Part shown: in pieces, positions 16,250-24,248 of the stretch
Layout: each line of letters begins with the position of its first letter
How positions within the stretch are numbered: the stretch's first letter is position 1
Origin: Companilactobacillus mindensis DSM 14500
GTDB taxonomy: Bacteria > Bacillota > Bacilli > Lactobacillales > Lactobacillaceae
Length of the DNA stretch: 51,382 bases
Assembly: GCF_001434275.1 (NCBI RefSeq)
Contig: NZ_AZEZ01000086.1
Span: forward strand, 1-51,382
Reading direction: 5' to 3'
Program-made: the position numbers and the translations under genes
Notes under the pieces: generated by a model
What the model was told of the DNA's origin: nothing
What the model saw: only the letters and a program-made list of their open reading frames with translations
Databases searched by the model: none

Positions 16250-17119
16250 CTAATCTAAATGGATTCCTAATATGTCTAAAATACGGTTCAATTCATCCGT
16301 ATTCGTGAAGTCGATCTCCAATTTTCCGTGACCGCTACGTGTCTCTTTAACGGAAACTGGCGTGTCGAATCTTTCGACCAACTTCTCTTCAGTTGCTCTG
16401 ATATATGGTGATTTTTGAGCGACTTTCTTTTTCTTCTTGCTGTCGTGTTTGGATTCAGTAGCTAATTGTTCTAGTTGACGAACCGTTAAATCTTCACTGA
16501 CCGCACGTTTAGCAAGTTTATCAATTTGTTCTTTATCTTTCAAACTGAGTAAAGTTCTAGCTTGACCCATTGATAGATCGCCATTTTGAACTAATTTCTT
16601 CGTTGCGTCCGGTAAATTCAACAGACGCAAGTAGTTAGCAATATATGGACGACTCTTACCGAGTCTTTGAGAAACTTGTTCCTGTGTCAAATTCAACTTT
16701 GTAATTAGAGTTTGATAAGCATCAGCCTCTTCCAAAGGAGTCAAATCTTCACGTTGTAAATTTTCCAAAACGGCAATTTCCATCATCCCGGACTCGCTCA
16801 ATGGGCGAACGATAGCTGGAATCGTTGTTTTCTTAGCAATTTTACTTGCACGATAACGTCTTTCACCAGCAATGATCTCAAAACCATTGACACTTTCACG
16901 GACAATAATTGGTTGGAAGACACCATTTTGTTCGATTGAATGTGCTAATTCGTTTAAGGCATGTTCTTCGAAGGTCTTTCTTGGTTGATATGGATTAGGA
17001 CGAATATCATCAATGGCTAGATCAACGACTGTTTCACTATTTTCATCGATAGCTTCGAATTCAGAGAAAATTGCGTCAATTCCTCTTCCTAAACCTTTTT
17101 TATTTTTGCTTGATGCCAT
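16250..17119 (-). CDS. parB: Chromosome partitioning protein ParB
   Basis: This 289-residue protein contains the N-terminal KGLGRGIDAIF ParA-contact peptide, the CTP-binding ParB/Srx domain with PNPYQPRKTF and ENGFEIIAGERRYRA (the GERRxRA motif), the helix-turn-helix with TQEQVSQRLGKSRPYIANYLRLL and a C-terminal dimerisation region. It loads at parS and spreads as a CTP-dependent clamp. Its ATG overlaps the end of parA by 20 bases. The candidate parS site in this window is at 8183-8198. Confidence 0.95.
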   Translation of the reverse strand: MASSKNKKGLGRGIDAIFSEFEAIDENSETVVDLAIDDIRPNPYQPRKTFEEHALNELAHSIEQNGVFQPIIVRESVNGFEIIAGERRYRASKIAKKTTIPAIVRPLSESGMMEIAVLENLQREDLTPLEEADAYQTLITKLNLTQEQVSQRLGKSRPYIANYLRLLNLPDATKKLVQNGDLSMGQARTLLSLKDKEQIDKLAKRAVSEDLTVRQLEQLATESKHDSKKKKKVAQKSPYIRATEEKLVERFDTPVSVKETRSGHGKLEIDFTNTDELNRILDILGIHLD

Positions 17120-17876
17120 TACGCTTTAACACCTCCTTGGCAAGGTCACGATAAGCTTTAGCACCTCTTGATCTGTCATCGAAATCAACGATTGGTAAAC
17201 CGTAACTGGGAGCTTCAGCTAAACGTGTATTTCTTGGTACGATCGATTTGTAAACTGACTCGCCAAAATATGACTTAACTTCATCGACAACTTGCGCACC
17301 CAAGTTAGTTCTAGCATCGAGCATAGTGATCAAAACACCCTCGATAGCCAAATTAGTGTTGAAATGCTTTTGAACCAAACGGATCGTGTTGAGCAACTGA
17401 CTCAAACCTTCCAATGCATAGTATTCACTCTGAACTGGAATAATGATCGAATCGCTGGCCGTAAAGGCATTAGTTGAAAGTTGACCTAATGAAGGCGGAC
17501 AGTCGATCAAAATAATATCGTATTGATCGTCAACTTCTTCAACTGCTGAGCGCAGACGAGTTTCTCGAGCCATCATCGTGGTCAATTCCATCTCGGCACC
17601 AGCTAATTGAATCGTTGCTGGCACAATATCAAGATTTTTATGTTCAGTATGAATAATCGTCTTGCTGAGTGGATATTCATTGACTAAAACGTCGTAAACA
17701 TCTTTCTCAACATTGGCTTTTTTAATACCCAATCCACTGGTTGCATTACCTTGAGGGTCAGTATCGATGATCAATACTTTTTGGCCAAGGTCAGTTAAAC
17801 ATGCTCCCAAATTAATGGTGGTCGTGGTTTTTCCTACACCACCTTTTTGATTTGCAACAGATATTTTTCGTGCCAT
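17100..17876 (-). CDS. parA: Chromosome partitioning ATPase ParA (Soj)
   Basis: This 258-residue deviant Walker ATPase has KGGVGKTTT (residues 11-19), IIDTDPQGNAT and LIDCPPSLG. With ParB and parS it drives origin segregation and, in Bacillus, modulates DnaA. The ATG at 17876 has GGGGA six bases upstream; an in-frame TTG at 17888 is unlikely. parB overlaps its 3' end, which indicates translational coupling. Confidence 0.95.
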   Translation of the reverse strand: MARKISVANQKGGVGKTTTTINLGACLTDLGQKVLIIDTDPQGNATSGLGIKKANVEKDVYDVLVNEYPLSKTIIHTEHKNLDIVPATIQLAGAEMELTTMMARETRLRSAVEEVDDQYDIILIDCPPSLGQLSTNAFTASDSIIIPVQSEYYALEGLSQLLNTIRLVQKHFNTNLAIEGVLITMLDARTNLGAQVVDEVKSYFGESVYKSIVPRNTRLAEAPSYGLPIVDFDDRSRGAKAYRDLAKEVLKRNGIKQK

Positions 17877-18006
17877 TTTATTCCCCAATCTCTAGAAATT
17901 GTTTGAACAATCTCACAAAATATTTATCTATGGTAATCACTTTTTGGCGCTTTTGCCATAACTATATAATCTTATCATTTTTGGGATATTATTTAATCCC
18001 TAGTGA

Positions 18007-18732
18007 TTATTTCACGAGTGGTTTTTTGGCCGGCGTTCCTGGTTTGCGAGGATACTTTTTCGGAGTCTTCGCAATCTTCTTAACAAAAATAAAATTACGA
18101 ATTCCAGCATCATTAGGCAATTCAACAGACTCTTGATGCTTGATCTCGCCACCCAAAGTTTCAATCGCATATTGAGCCGTCTTCAATTCTTCGGGAGCTT
18201 TCTCAGATTTCATAGCGACAAATTGTCCATCAACTTTGACTAATGGCAAGCAAAATTCAGTCAAAACATTCATTGCGGCTACGGCACGAGCTGTAACGAC
18301 ATCGAATGATTCACGGAATTGTGGATTCTTGCCTACTTCTTCAGCCCGACCATGAACTAAACTGACACTATCTAAGCCTAATTTTTCAACTAGACTATCT
18401 AAGAATTTGATCCGTTTATTCAATGAATCAACAATAGTTACGTGTAGTTTAGGATTGATGATCTTGAGGGGCAAAGATGGGAATCCTGCACCTGAACCAA
18501 CATCGCACAAAGTTAATTCCTCGTGCAATAATTTGTCATCTACGAATCCTAACACGATCGAATCGTAAAAATGTTTCAAATAAACTTGGTCTTCTTCAGT
18601 GATCGAAGTCAAATTCATAACTTTATTGGTTTCAACTAATTCGTGAAAATAAGTCGCAAACTGTTCTTTTTGAGTTTCATTTAACTCAACGCCTTGTTTG
18701 GCTAAGGCTTCAAAAAATTCTTCCGGTTTCAT
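18007..18732 (-). CDS. rsmG: 16S rRNA (guanine527-N7)-methyltransferase RsmG
   Basis: This 241-residue methyltransferase uses S-adenosylmethionine to methylate G527 of 16S rRNA. Motif I CDVGSGAGFPSLPL, VDSLNKRIKFL and VTARAVAAM are typical. The ATG at 18732 is chosen because GGAGGT lies six bases upstream; the frame continues to a GTG at 18765 without a site. The C-terminal lysine/proline-rich extension is ordinary. It heads the rsmG-parA-parB cluster, but a 130-base gap before parA may hold a second promoter. Confidence 0.95.
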   Translation of the reverse strand: MKPEEFFEALAKQGVELNETQKEQFATYFHELVETNKVMNLTSITEEDQVYLKHFYDSIVLGFVDDKLLHEELTLCDVGSGAGFPSLPLKIINPKLHVTIVDSLNKRIKFLDSLVEKLGLDSVSLVHGRAEEVGKNPQFRESFDVVTARAVAAMNVLTEFCLPLVKVDGQFVAMKSEKAPEELKTAQYAIETLGGEIKHQESVELPNDAGIRNFIFVKKIAKTPKKYPRKPGTPAKKPLVK

Positions 18733-18747
18733 TACATACCTCCACTC

Positions 18748-18765
18748 GTGAAACACATGTTTCAC
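18748..18765. promoter_or_regulatory. Pair of parS half-sites upstream of rsmG
   Basis: GTGAAACA (18748-18755) and TGTTTCAC (18758-18765) are exact parS halves, but arranged outward rather than inward, two bases apart. They lie 16-33 bases upstream of the rsmG ATG, next to its ribosome site. This is not a canonical parS; whether ParB binds is unknown. Confidence 0.35.
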
Positions 18766-18831
18766 ACTCTTTTATCCTATATTATTGAAGTCTTTAATTC
18801 AATGCTGATTTGAAGTTGTTACATTTATTAA

Positions 18832-18849
18832 TTGTTGTATTTACAACAA
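18832..18849. promoter_or_regulatory. Perfect inverted repeat upstream of the ElaA-type gene
   Basis: TTGTTGTA and TACAACAA are separated by two bases and followed by AAAAAAG. The site is 51 bases before the acetyltransferase start. It has the symmetry of an operator; the cognate regulator is unknown. Confidence 0.35.
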
Positions 18850-18899
18850 AAAAGTTCTATGATTACCATCAATATTTATTTACTCAGGGGGGTCTCCTT

Positions 18900-19331
18900 A
18901 TGATTAGCGTCAAGCACACCAATGAACTCAGTTCTAAAGAATTGATCGACATTTTAAAAACCCGCGTGGCAGTTTTTGTAGTCGAACAAAATTGTCCTTA
19001 TCAAGAAGTGGACGAAGATGATTATGATGATTTACACGTTCGTCTGATTGAAGATGGCCATTTAAAAGCGTATACCAGAATTATCAATAAGGGCGATCAC
19101 ATTACTTTCGGACGAGTATTCGTGGTCAAAGAATATCGGAAGGCTGGCTTAGGTGCTAAAATCGTTCAAAGTACCATCGATGAAATCAAACAACGTTTCC
19201 CTAAACAACCAATTCAAATCCAAGCTCAAGCTTACTTGCAAGAATTCTACGCGGGTTTTGGTTTCAAAGCTATTTCCGATGTTTATTTGGAAGATAACAT
19301 CCCTCATTTAGATATGTTAATGGAAATTTAA
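18900..19331 (+). CDS. ElaA-type GNAT acetyltransferase
   Basis: This 143-residue N-acetyltransferase has RVAVFVVEQNCPYQEVD near the start, FGRVFVVKEYRKAGLGAKIV as the acetyl-CoA pyrophosphate loop and IQAQAYLQEFYAGFGF, all typical of ElaA. The substrate is unknown. The start at 18900 has an AGGGGGG site upstream; the frame reads further back to 18810 without support. A second GNAT gene follows by 15 bases, so they form a two-gene unit ended by the hairpin at 19877. Confidence 0.85.
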   Translation: MISVKHTNELSSKELIDILKTRVAVFVVEQNCPYQEVDEDDYDDLHVRLIEDGHLKAYTRIINKGDHITFGRVFVVKEYRKAGLGAKIVQSTIDEIKQRFPKQPIQIQAQAYLQEFYAGFGFKAISDVYLEDNIPHLDMLMEI

Positions 19332-19346
19332 AAGGAGTCTTAGCCT

Positions 19347-19871
19347 ATGGCATTTAACATCCTACCTATCAGTATTGAAGAGATCACTTACCCTGACTTA
19401 CCGCAATTGCAGAAATTGAGCGTTAATACCTTTAATGACTCATTCCGGAACGTCCGTGGCGATCTTTCCGATTATATCAAACAGAATTATAATTACGGCA
19501 AATTAGCCAGTGAAATGATCAATCCTCAATCACATTTCTATTTCATTTATTACAACCACAAATTAGCTGGTTATCTCAAACTCAATCTTGATCAAGCTCA
19601 ATCCAAAGATATGGGCAGTGACGCTTTGGAAATCGACCGTATCTACTTACGTCAAAACTTCGGTTACATGGGACTAGAGAACAAATTGATTGAATTTGCC
19701 TTCAAACAAGCCAAAAAATTTCACAAGCATGATGTTTGGAGCAACATTTGGGAACACGATCAACCCATCGTCTATTCCTATCATCAATTCGGTTTCAAAG
19801 CTATTGGCAGTCAAAAATTCAAACTAGCCGGTCATACTCAAAAAGATCTAGTCATGCTTACAAGCGTCTAA
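19347..19871 (+). CDS. GNAT family N-acetyltransferase
   Basis: This 174-residue protein has the GNAT core: a beta segment YFIYYNHKLAGYLKLNL, EIDRIYLRQNFGYMGLENKLIEFA in place of the usual R/Q-x-x-G-x-G/A loop, and a C-terminal YSYHQFGFKAIG. The degenerate acetyl-CoA loop resembles that of PaiA-like or SpeG-like relatives. AAAGGAG precedes the ATG. Co-transcription with the ElaA-type gene is likely; the substrate is unknown. Confidence 0.8.
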   Translation: MAFNILPISIEEITYPDLPQLQKLSVNTFNDSFRNVRGDLSDYIKQNYNYGKLASEMINPQSHFYFIYYNHKLAGYLKLNLDQAQSKDMGSDALEIDRIYLRQNFGYMGLENKLIEFAFKQAKKFHKHDVWSNIWEHDQPIVYSYHQFGFKAIGSQKFKLAGHTQKDLVMLTSV

Positions 19872-19876
19872 AATAC

Positions 19877-19918
19877 AAAAGAGACCAACTTCACGAAATG
19901 TGAATTGGTCTCTTTTTT
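19877..19918 (+). terminator. Terminator after the acetyltransferase pair
   Basis: The stem GAGACCAA...TTGGTCTC is extended inward by TTCAC/GTGAA with one bulge and followed by seven Ts. The A-rich upstream flank lets it also serve the minus-strand regulator. Confidence 0.8.
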
Positions 19919-19944
19919 TAATGCCCCTGCCAAGGAACTTTATT

Positions 19945-20397
19945 TTAACACATATCTTGACAGCCATCTGGTAAACAGTCGCACTTGACGTGTTCTGGAG
20001 CATTTTTGGCTTTCTTAGCCAATGTTTGTTGCAACATTTCGATATCTGTTCGGCTGATTTCCATCGAGTCGATCAGTTCATTTAACACCGAACCCGATTT
20101 GTGAGCACAGAAGTCATTGAAAAGACTATTGGCATATTCATCCATCGTTGCTTGTTCTTCAACGGTTGTTGAATAAATGTAACGGCCATTTTCCTTCTCA
20201 CGACTGAGAAATTCTTTTTTGGTCAAACGAGTTATCAAAGTTTTGATTGTCGAATCCGACCAATTTTGTTTCTTTTGCATCAAATTAATTATTTCGGAGC
20301 TAGTCACATGTTTCAAAGTCCAAACGATGCGCATAATTTGCCATTCAGCTGAAGAAATTTCAACTTTTTTTGATTCCCTTTTTGCCACGGTATCCAT
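19945..20397 (-). CDS. CopY/BlaI-family transcriptional repressor
   Basis: This 150-residue winged-helix repressor matches BlaI/MecI/CopY: ISSAEWQIMRIVWTLKHVTS, then WSDSTIKTLITRLTKKEFL as recognition region. The C terminus carries CDCLPDGCQDMC, close to the CxCx4CxC copper/zinc motif of CopY but with three residues before the last cysteine. That points to metal sensing rather than beta-lactam sensing. The ATG at 20397 is preferred over the TTG just before it. No copper ATPase or chaperone gene is adjacent, and only a half-match to a cop box (TACAGTTAG, minus strand) is seen upstream. Confidence 0.8.
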   Translation of the reverse strand: MDTVAKRESKKVEISSAEWQIMRIVWTLKHVTSSEIINLMQKKQNWSDSTIKTLITRLTKKEFLSREKENGRYIYSTTVEEQATMDEYANSLFNDFCAHKSGSVLNELIDSMEISRTDIEMLQQTLAKKAKNAPEHVKCDCLPDGCQDMC

Positions 20398-20442
20398 CAA
20401 AAACTTCCTCTCTCTAACTGTACTGGCATTAATTATATAACA

Positions 20443-21183
20443 TTATTTGGCTAATCCCATATTACGTTTTTCATCATAAACTTCCACGCAGTAATTTTTC
20501 TGGTGACAGTTGGGACAAACTAGCTTACGAGCATGTATGTTATGGCCACTCCAGAAGGCAGCCCAAAACTTTGGTTTGAATTCATAATTACAATTAGGAC
20601 AAATATAATTGACCTCTCGGAAGTAATAGCGAGTGATTCCAATTGCAAAAATAACCGCGATCAGCATTGCAATTATAAATGGCTGCCATTGATTTTTGGT
20701 AATTCCCCAAACTAAGGAACCAATTTCAACTACATCCATCAGTAGTCCATAAACTACCATTTTGATGTGAACTTTTCGTAATGATTTTTTATTACTCATA
20801 AGATTATCTATGTCATCGATTGTTTTGATCGGCGTTTGGCTTATTTGAGGCAAATTTTTTCGCAAATCTTCCATCTGTTTGATCTGACCTTTAGTGATCC
20901 TAACTTGGTCTTTAGCAGCTTTTAGTTGTTGATCTAAAAGTAGATCTAAAACAGCTGTCGAATTTTGACTATCCAAAATCTCGGTAATGGCTTTTAATGA
21001 AAGGCCTAAATTCTTCAATAGTAAGATAAGTTTCAAACGACTGACTTCAGTATCAGTATAAATTCGACTGCCTCCGCTTGAAATTTGATGGGGCTTGAGA
21101 ATGTTCTTTTTATCATAATATTGAATCGTCCTGATTGAAACATTCGTCATCTTAGCCAATTCGCCAGTTGTATATTCTGACAT
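20443..21183 (-). CDS. MerR-family regulator with membrane helices and a zinc-ribbon-like tail
   Basis: This 246-residue protein starts with a MerR helix-turn-helix (YTTGELAKMTNVSIRTIQYYD) and dimerisation helix (to about residue 120). Two hydrophobic helices follow (about 142-163 and 168-188). The C-terminal domain has two CPNC pairs (YICPNCNYEF, LVCPNCHQKN), likely one zinc ribbon. It is thus a membrane-tethered MerR protein. The start has a perfect AAGGAGGT site. Its own promoter has the 19-base spacer typical of MerR control. Confidence 0.85.
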   Translation of the reverse strand: MSEYTTGELAKMTNVSIRTIQYYDKKNILKPHQISSGGSRIYTDTEVSRLKLILLLKNLGLSLKAITEILDSQNSTAVLDLLLDQQLKAAKDQVRITKGQIKQMEDLRKNLPQISQTPIKTIDDIDNLMSNKKSLRKVHIKMVVYGLLMDVVEIGSLVWGITKNQWQPFIIAMLIAVIFAIGITRYYFREVNYICPNCNYEFKPKFWAAFWSGHNIHARKLVCPNCHQKNYCVEVYDEKRNMGLAK

Positions 21184-21205
21184 AGATTTCACCTCCTTAA
21201 TGTTA

Positions 21206-21244
21206 TTTATAGACTATAACCTTAGGTCGCCTGCAAGGGTTTTT
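21206..21244 (-). promoter_or_regulatory. MerR-type autoregulated promoter
   Basis: On the minus strand, TTGCAG (21231-21236) and TATAAA (21206-21211) are 19 bases apart, the over-long spacing that MerR regulators correct by DNA distortion. An imperfect dyad, AACCCTTGCAGG with CGACCTAAGGTT, overlaps the -35 and the spacer. Autoregulation is inferred from this layout. Confidence 0.65.
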
Positions 21245-21391
21245 ATAAAAAATAGGTCGTAACGCCGTTATATTGTTAATATTATAACCACTTTCTCATG
21301 TGATTTACATAACTTGTTTATACGATTGCTATAACTATTAAAGTGGCTTATCATGGTCAGATAAAGTACTTTCGATTAGGGGGACAATCAT

Positions 21392-22045
21392 ATGAAGTAT
21401 AGTTTTTTTGCTCAACCACAAATAAATAAATGTGACGATTCCATTTTCGGCTACGAAGTCCTGCTTCGCAAAGAAGACAATGGAGCTTGGCATTTACCAC
21501 AAGATTTCACGGAACTTTCGATTGCGGACCAAGTTAAATTAGTTGAAAAGACGGCTATGTCACTCAACCAACACTTTGGCAAAAAGCAAGTTATCTCATT
21601 TAATTTGAATCAATCACAGGCCAGCGATCCTTTGACCTTAGGGGAAATCATTGCTCTGAAAAAGAGAATCTCACCAATTTCACTAATGATCGAATTAACT
21701 GAAGCCATGTCTTTAAAGGATATCAAATGCTTCAGTCTCTTGTTGCATCAATATGATATTTCATTAGTTATCGATGATGTCGGCACTGGTTCTAACACTT
21801 TCAAAAACGTACGAGATCTATTGCCTTATGTGGATCGCATTAAATTCGCTATGCAAAATCTTCGTATGGATGGCGAAGCGGACAAGATCCCTGAATGTTT
21901 AAGTTTCTGGGTTGAACAAGCCAAGAAATATAGCTTAGACATGGTTCTTGAAGGCGTTGAAGATGCTAAGGATCAAATCTTAGCTAAAAAGTTTGGTATC
22001 AATATTCAACAAGGCTACCTTTACGGTAAACCTGCTCATGTCTAA
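21392..22045 (+). CDS. EAL-domain protein (probable cyclic-di-GMP phosphodiesterase)
   Basis: This 217-residue protein is a bare EAL domain with no sensor or GGDEF partner. Conserved catalytic positions appear retained: FGYEVLLRK (EVL in place of EAL), SFNLN (metal-binding Asn), MIELTE, VIDDVGTGS, VDRIKFA, LEGVED and QQGYLYGKP. It could therefore hydrolyse cyclic-di-GMP to pGpG. AGGGGG precedes the ATG. It is divergent from the MerR gene, separated by a 200-base region. No diguanylate cyclase is visible in the window, so its signal source is elsewhere, or the domain has another role. Confidence 0.85.
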   Translation: MKYSFFAQPQINKCDDSIFGYEVLLRKEDNGAWHLPQDFTELSIADQVKLVEKTAMSLNQHFGKKQVISFNLNQSQASDPLTLGEIIALKKRISPISLMIELTEAMSLKDIKCFSLLLHQYDISLVIDDVGTGSNTFKNVRDLLPYVDRIKFAMQNLRMDGEADKIPECLSFWVEQAKKYSLDMVLEGVEDAKDQILAKKFGINIQQGYLYGKPAHV

Positions 22046-22085
22046 AAAAAATAGGCCATCCAAAAATTGGATGGCCTATTAGTTT
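22046..22085. terminator. Bidirectional terminator between the EAL and pepC genes
   Basis: A perfect 12-bp stem (22050-22061 with 22069-22080) encloses a seven-base loop. Eight Ts follow on the minus strand, so it is strongest for pepC; it also sits directly after the EAL stop codon. Confidence 0.8.
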
Positions 22086-22133
22086 ATCTAAAACCAGAAT
22101 TCAGAGAAAAGTTGTGCTTGTTTAATCCACTCT

Positions 22134-23465
22134 CTATGCGATTGGGTCCCAAGCTGGTAAGACAACTGGTTCTTGTTCATATTCAGCAAGTTCTTCCTTA
22201 GTTAGGTATTTCTTATCGATCACGAGGTCGTAAACGTAGTCTTCAAACCACTTCTGATCCATTACGAAATAACCATCGACACCGACATCCTCACCCCAGG
22301 AATTTTCAACTTTCCAACGATTTGGTTGGCCGTTGACTAAGTTAACTCCAGTGATCGTCATTGCGTGTGACAAGTGAGCTTGTTGATAATCGAGACGTAC
22401 GCCTTTATCCATTTGTGAATCAATGCCAAACATCTTGTCATATTGATAAAGATTACCCATCAAATAGCCTTTTTTACGGTCAGAATCTTCCAAAACGTCA
22501 TTGCCGAACCAAATTGGACTATTGGATTTCAATTGTTCGATGGCCAATTCTTGTAGACGTTCCATTGGCAAGTTCAAAAACTTAGTTGTATCTCCACCGA
22601 CGACATTTTCAGCCGTATCAATAGCGTAAACTTGGTGATACTTCTTGCTTTCTTGTGGAGAATTGATCACATCGGCATAGTTATCGACGTTCATAGTAAA
22701 GTAACGTTTCAAGAATTCCTTAGGTGTGATCTTGCTTTCTTCGATCAACTTATCATTGTCTGTGTGTAATGACAATTCAAATTCTGTTGGTGGAACTCCG
22801 AATGAGTAGACACATAATTTGTAAACTTCAGCTAACATTGCTTGAACACGTTGATCTATTTGATCTTCACTTGCTTTATCAGCCTTCATTTTACGGAGTT
22901 CAATTCCGTTTTTGCGCAACAATTTACCCAAAACATCGTCGAATTCAGTCGTATTGTCGGAAACAGCCGTTTCTGGCATTACATAATTAGGAACGACACC
23001 ATATTTCTTAATCAAGTTGGCAGCAAATTGCCAATAGCCGCCGTCGCCATTAGGACCTGCAAACAAATAATTTACTGTTCGGTCTTCAACTGGTAAATCA
23101 GCCGTTCTTAAAATATCTTGATAAAAGTTGTTAGCTTTTTCCAAACGGTCCCAGAATGATAAATAATTTTGTGACAATTCAAAATCCTTCAAATTGTTTT
23201 TTACGGCAAATTCAGTTCTCAAAGTATTCAAAGCTGAAAATAGCCAGCAACGACCAGAGTGCTTTTGGTTAGATACCTTTCCCGTATCAACAGTCACGTT
23301 GAACGATGGATTCAAAATTGTCTTAGCTTCGGGATTTTCACTAGCTTTGAAGATCCCGACTTGTGCTACAGAGTTTTTCAGAACATTATTAGTTGCATCT
23401 TGATTTAAGTTCTTGTTAAAATCTGCTAAAATCTCTTTATTGATTTCTTTTGTCAATTCAATCAC
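22134..23465 (-). CDS. pepC: Aminopeptidase C (C1B cysteine peptidase)
   Basis: This 443-residue cytosolic peptidase of the bleomycin hydrolase family releases N-terminal residues from peptides during growth on protein. The catalytic triad is visible: Cys73 in HSGRCWLFSALN, His in LSHAMTITGVNL and Asn in WKVENSWGE. Length matches lactic acid bacterial PepC. The C terminus ends VLPAWDPIA; in this family the C-terminal tail lies in the active-site cleft and enforces exopeptidase action. It is monocistronic and divergent from gatD. Confidence 0.95.
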   Translation of the reverse strand: MIELTKEINKEILADFNKNLNQDATNNVLKNSVAQVGIFKASENPEAKTILNPSFNVTVDTGKVSNQKHSGRCWLFSALNTLRTEFAVKNNLKDFELSQNYLSFWDRLEKANNFYQDILRTADLPVEDRTVNYLFAGPNGDGGYWQFAANLIKKYGVVPNYVMPETAVSDNTTEFDDVLGKLLRKNGIELRKMKADKASEDQIDQRVQAMLAEVYKLCVYSFGVPPTEFELSLHTDNDKLIEESKITPKEFLKRYFTMNVDNYADVINSPQESKKYHQVYAIDTAENVVGGDTTKFLNLPMERLQELAIEQLKSNSPIWFGNDVLEDSDRKKGYLMGNLYQYDKMFGIDSQMDKGVRLDYQQAHLSHAMTITGVNLVNGQPNRWKVENSWGEDVGVDGYFVMDQKWFEDYVYDLVIDKKYLTKEELAEYEQEPVVLPAWDPIA

Positions 23466-23515
23466 CTCGTTATTTAACTATATTACAATATTTCTAATTA
23501 TATTGGAGAAAAATT

Positions 23516-24190
23516 ATGTCTGAAGTTATAAAAATTGCTTATTTGTATGAAGATCTGATGAACACTTACGGAGATAGTGGCGATGTTAAAATCCTCAGTT
23601 TCCTCCTCAAACAAAAAGGTTACGATACTCAAGTCGACAATATCAGCCTGGGTATGAAGTTCAATGCCTTTGACTATGACTTCGTTTTCTTCGGTGGTGG
23701 CCAAGATTTCGAACAATCAGTCGTAGCTCCCGATCTACAAAAGCACCGTCAAACGATCAAAGAGTATATTGAAGCTGACATGCCAATGCTTTGCATCTGT
23801 GGTGGCTATCAATTCCTTGGTAAATATTACGAAACAAGCAGTGGTCAAACTATCGAAGGTCTCAATATTCTTCCTTTCCACACTATCTACAAAGCCGACA
23901 GTCGTATGATTGGCGATACAGAATACAAGACTGAATGGGGTACCGTCAGAGCCTTTGAAAACCACAGTGGCCGGACATACTTCGACGACAAGTCTGAACT
24001 CAAACCTTTCGGCGAAATGATTGAAGGCTACGGCAACAATCCCGATGAAAAGCAAGAAGGTATGCGTTATAAGAACGTTATAGGTAGCTATTCTCATGGA
24101 CCTGTGCTTAAAAACGAAAACGTTGCGGATGCTATTGCGGACAAAATTGTTGTTGCACATAAGAAACGAATGGCTAACGCTGTTAAATAA
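23516..24190 (+). CDS. gatD: Lipid II isoglutaminyl synthase glutaminase subunit GatD
   Basis: This 224-residue CobB/CobQ-type glutamine amidotransferase supplies ammonia to MurT for amidation of the D-Glu of lipid II. The nucleophile is Cys95 in LCICGGYQFLG, and the catalytic His194 is in GSYSHGP. The N terminus IAYLYEDLMNTYGDSGDV is diagnostic for GatD. TTGGAG precedes the ATG. MurT, normally encoded directly upstream, is missing here: the neighbour is pepC on the other strand. MurT must be encoded elsewhere if the enzyme is functional. Confidence 0.9.
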   Translation: MSEVIKIAYLYEDLMNTYGDSGDVKILSFLLKQKGYDTQVDNISLGMKFNAFDYDFVFFGGGQDFEQSVVAPDLQKHRQTIKEYIEADMPMLCICGGYQFLGKYYETSSGQTIEGLNILPFHTIYKADSRMIGDTEYKTEWGTVRAFENHSGRTYFDDKSELKPFGEMIEGYGNNPDEKQEGMRYKNVIGSYSHGPVLKNENVADAIADKIVVAHKKRMANAVK

Positions 24191-24192
24191 TG

Positions 24193-24222
24193 CTCCATCT
24201 TTTTCCAATTCAAAAGATGGAG
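24193..24222. other. Hairpin directly after gatD
   Basis: CTCCATCTTTT and AAAAGATGGAG form a perfect 11-bp stem with an eight-base loop, starting two bases after the gatD stop. No T run follows on either strand, so it is an atypical terminator or an mRNA end-protecting stem. Confidence 0.5.
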
Positions 24223-24248
24223 TAGTAGAAATATTCCGCCTTCCGATC

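Noticed and set aside
17010-17040. parS site inside parB, as in Bacillus
   Set aside because: TGTTTCAC is present, but the second half TATTTTCA matches at only two positions.
20412-20430. cop box upstream of the CopY-like gene
   Set aside because: Only TACAGTTAG is found; the TGTA half is missing.
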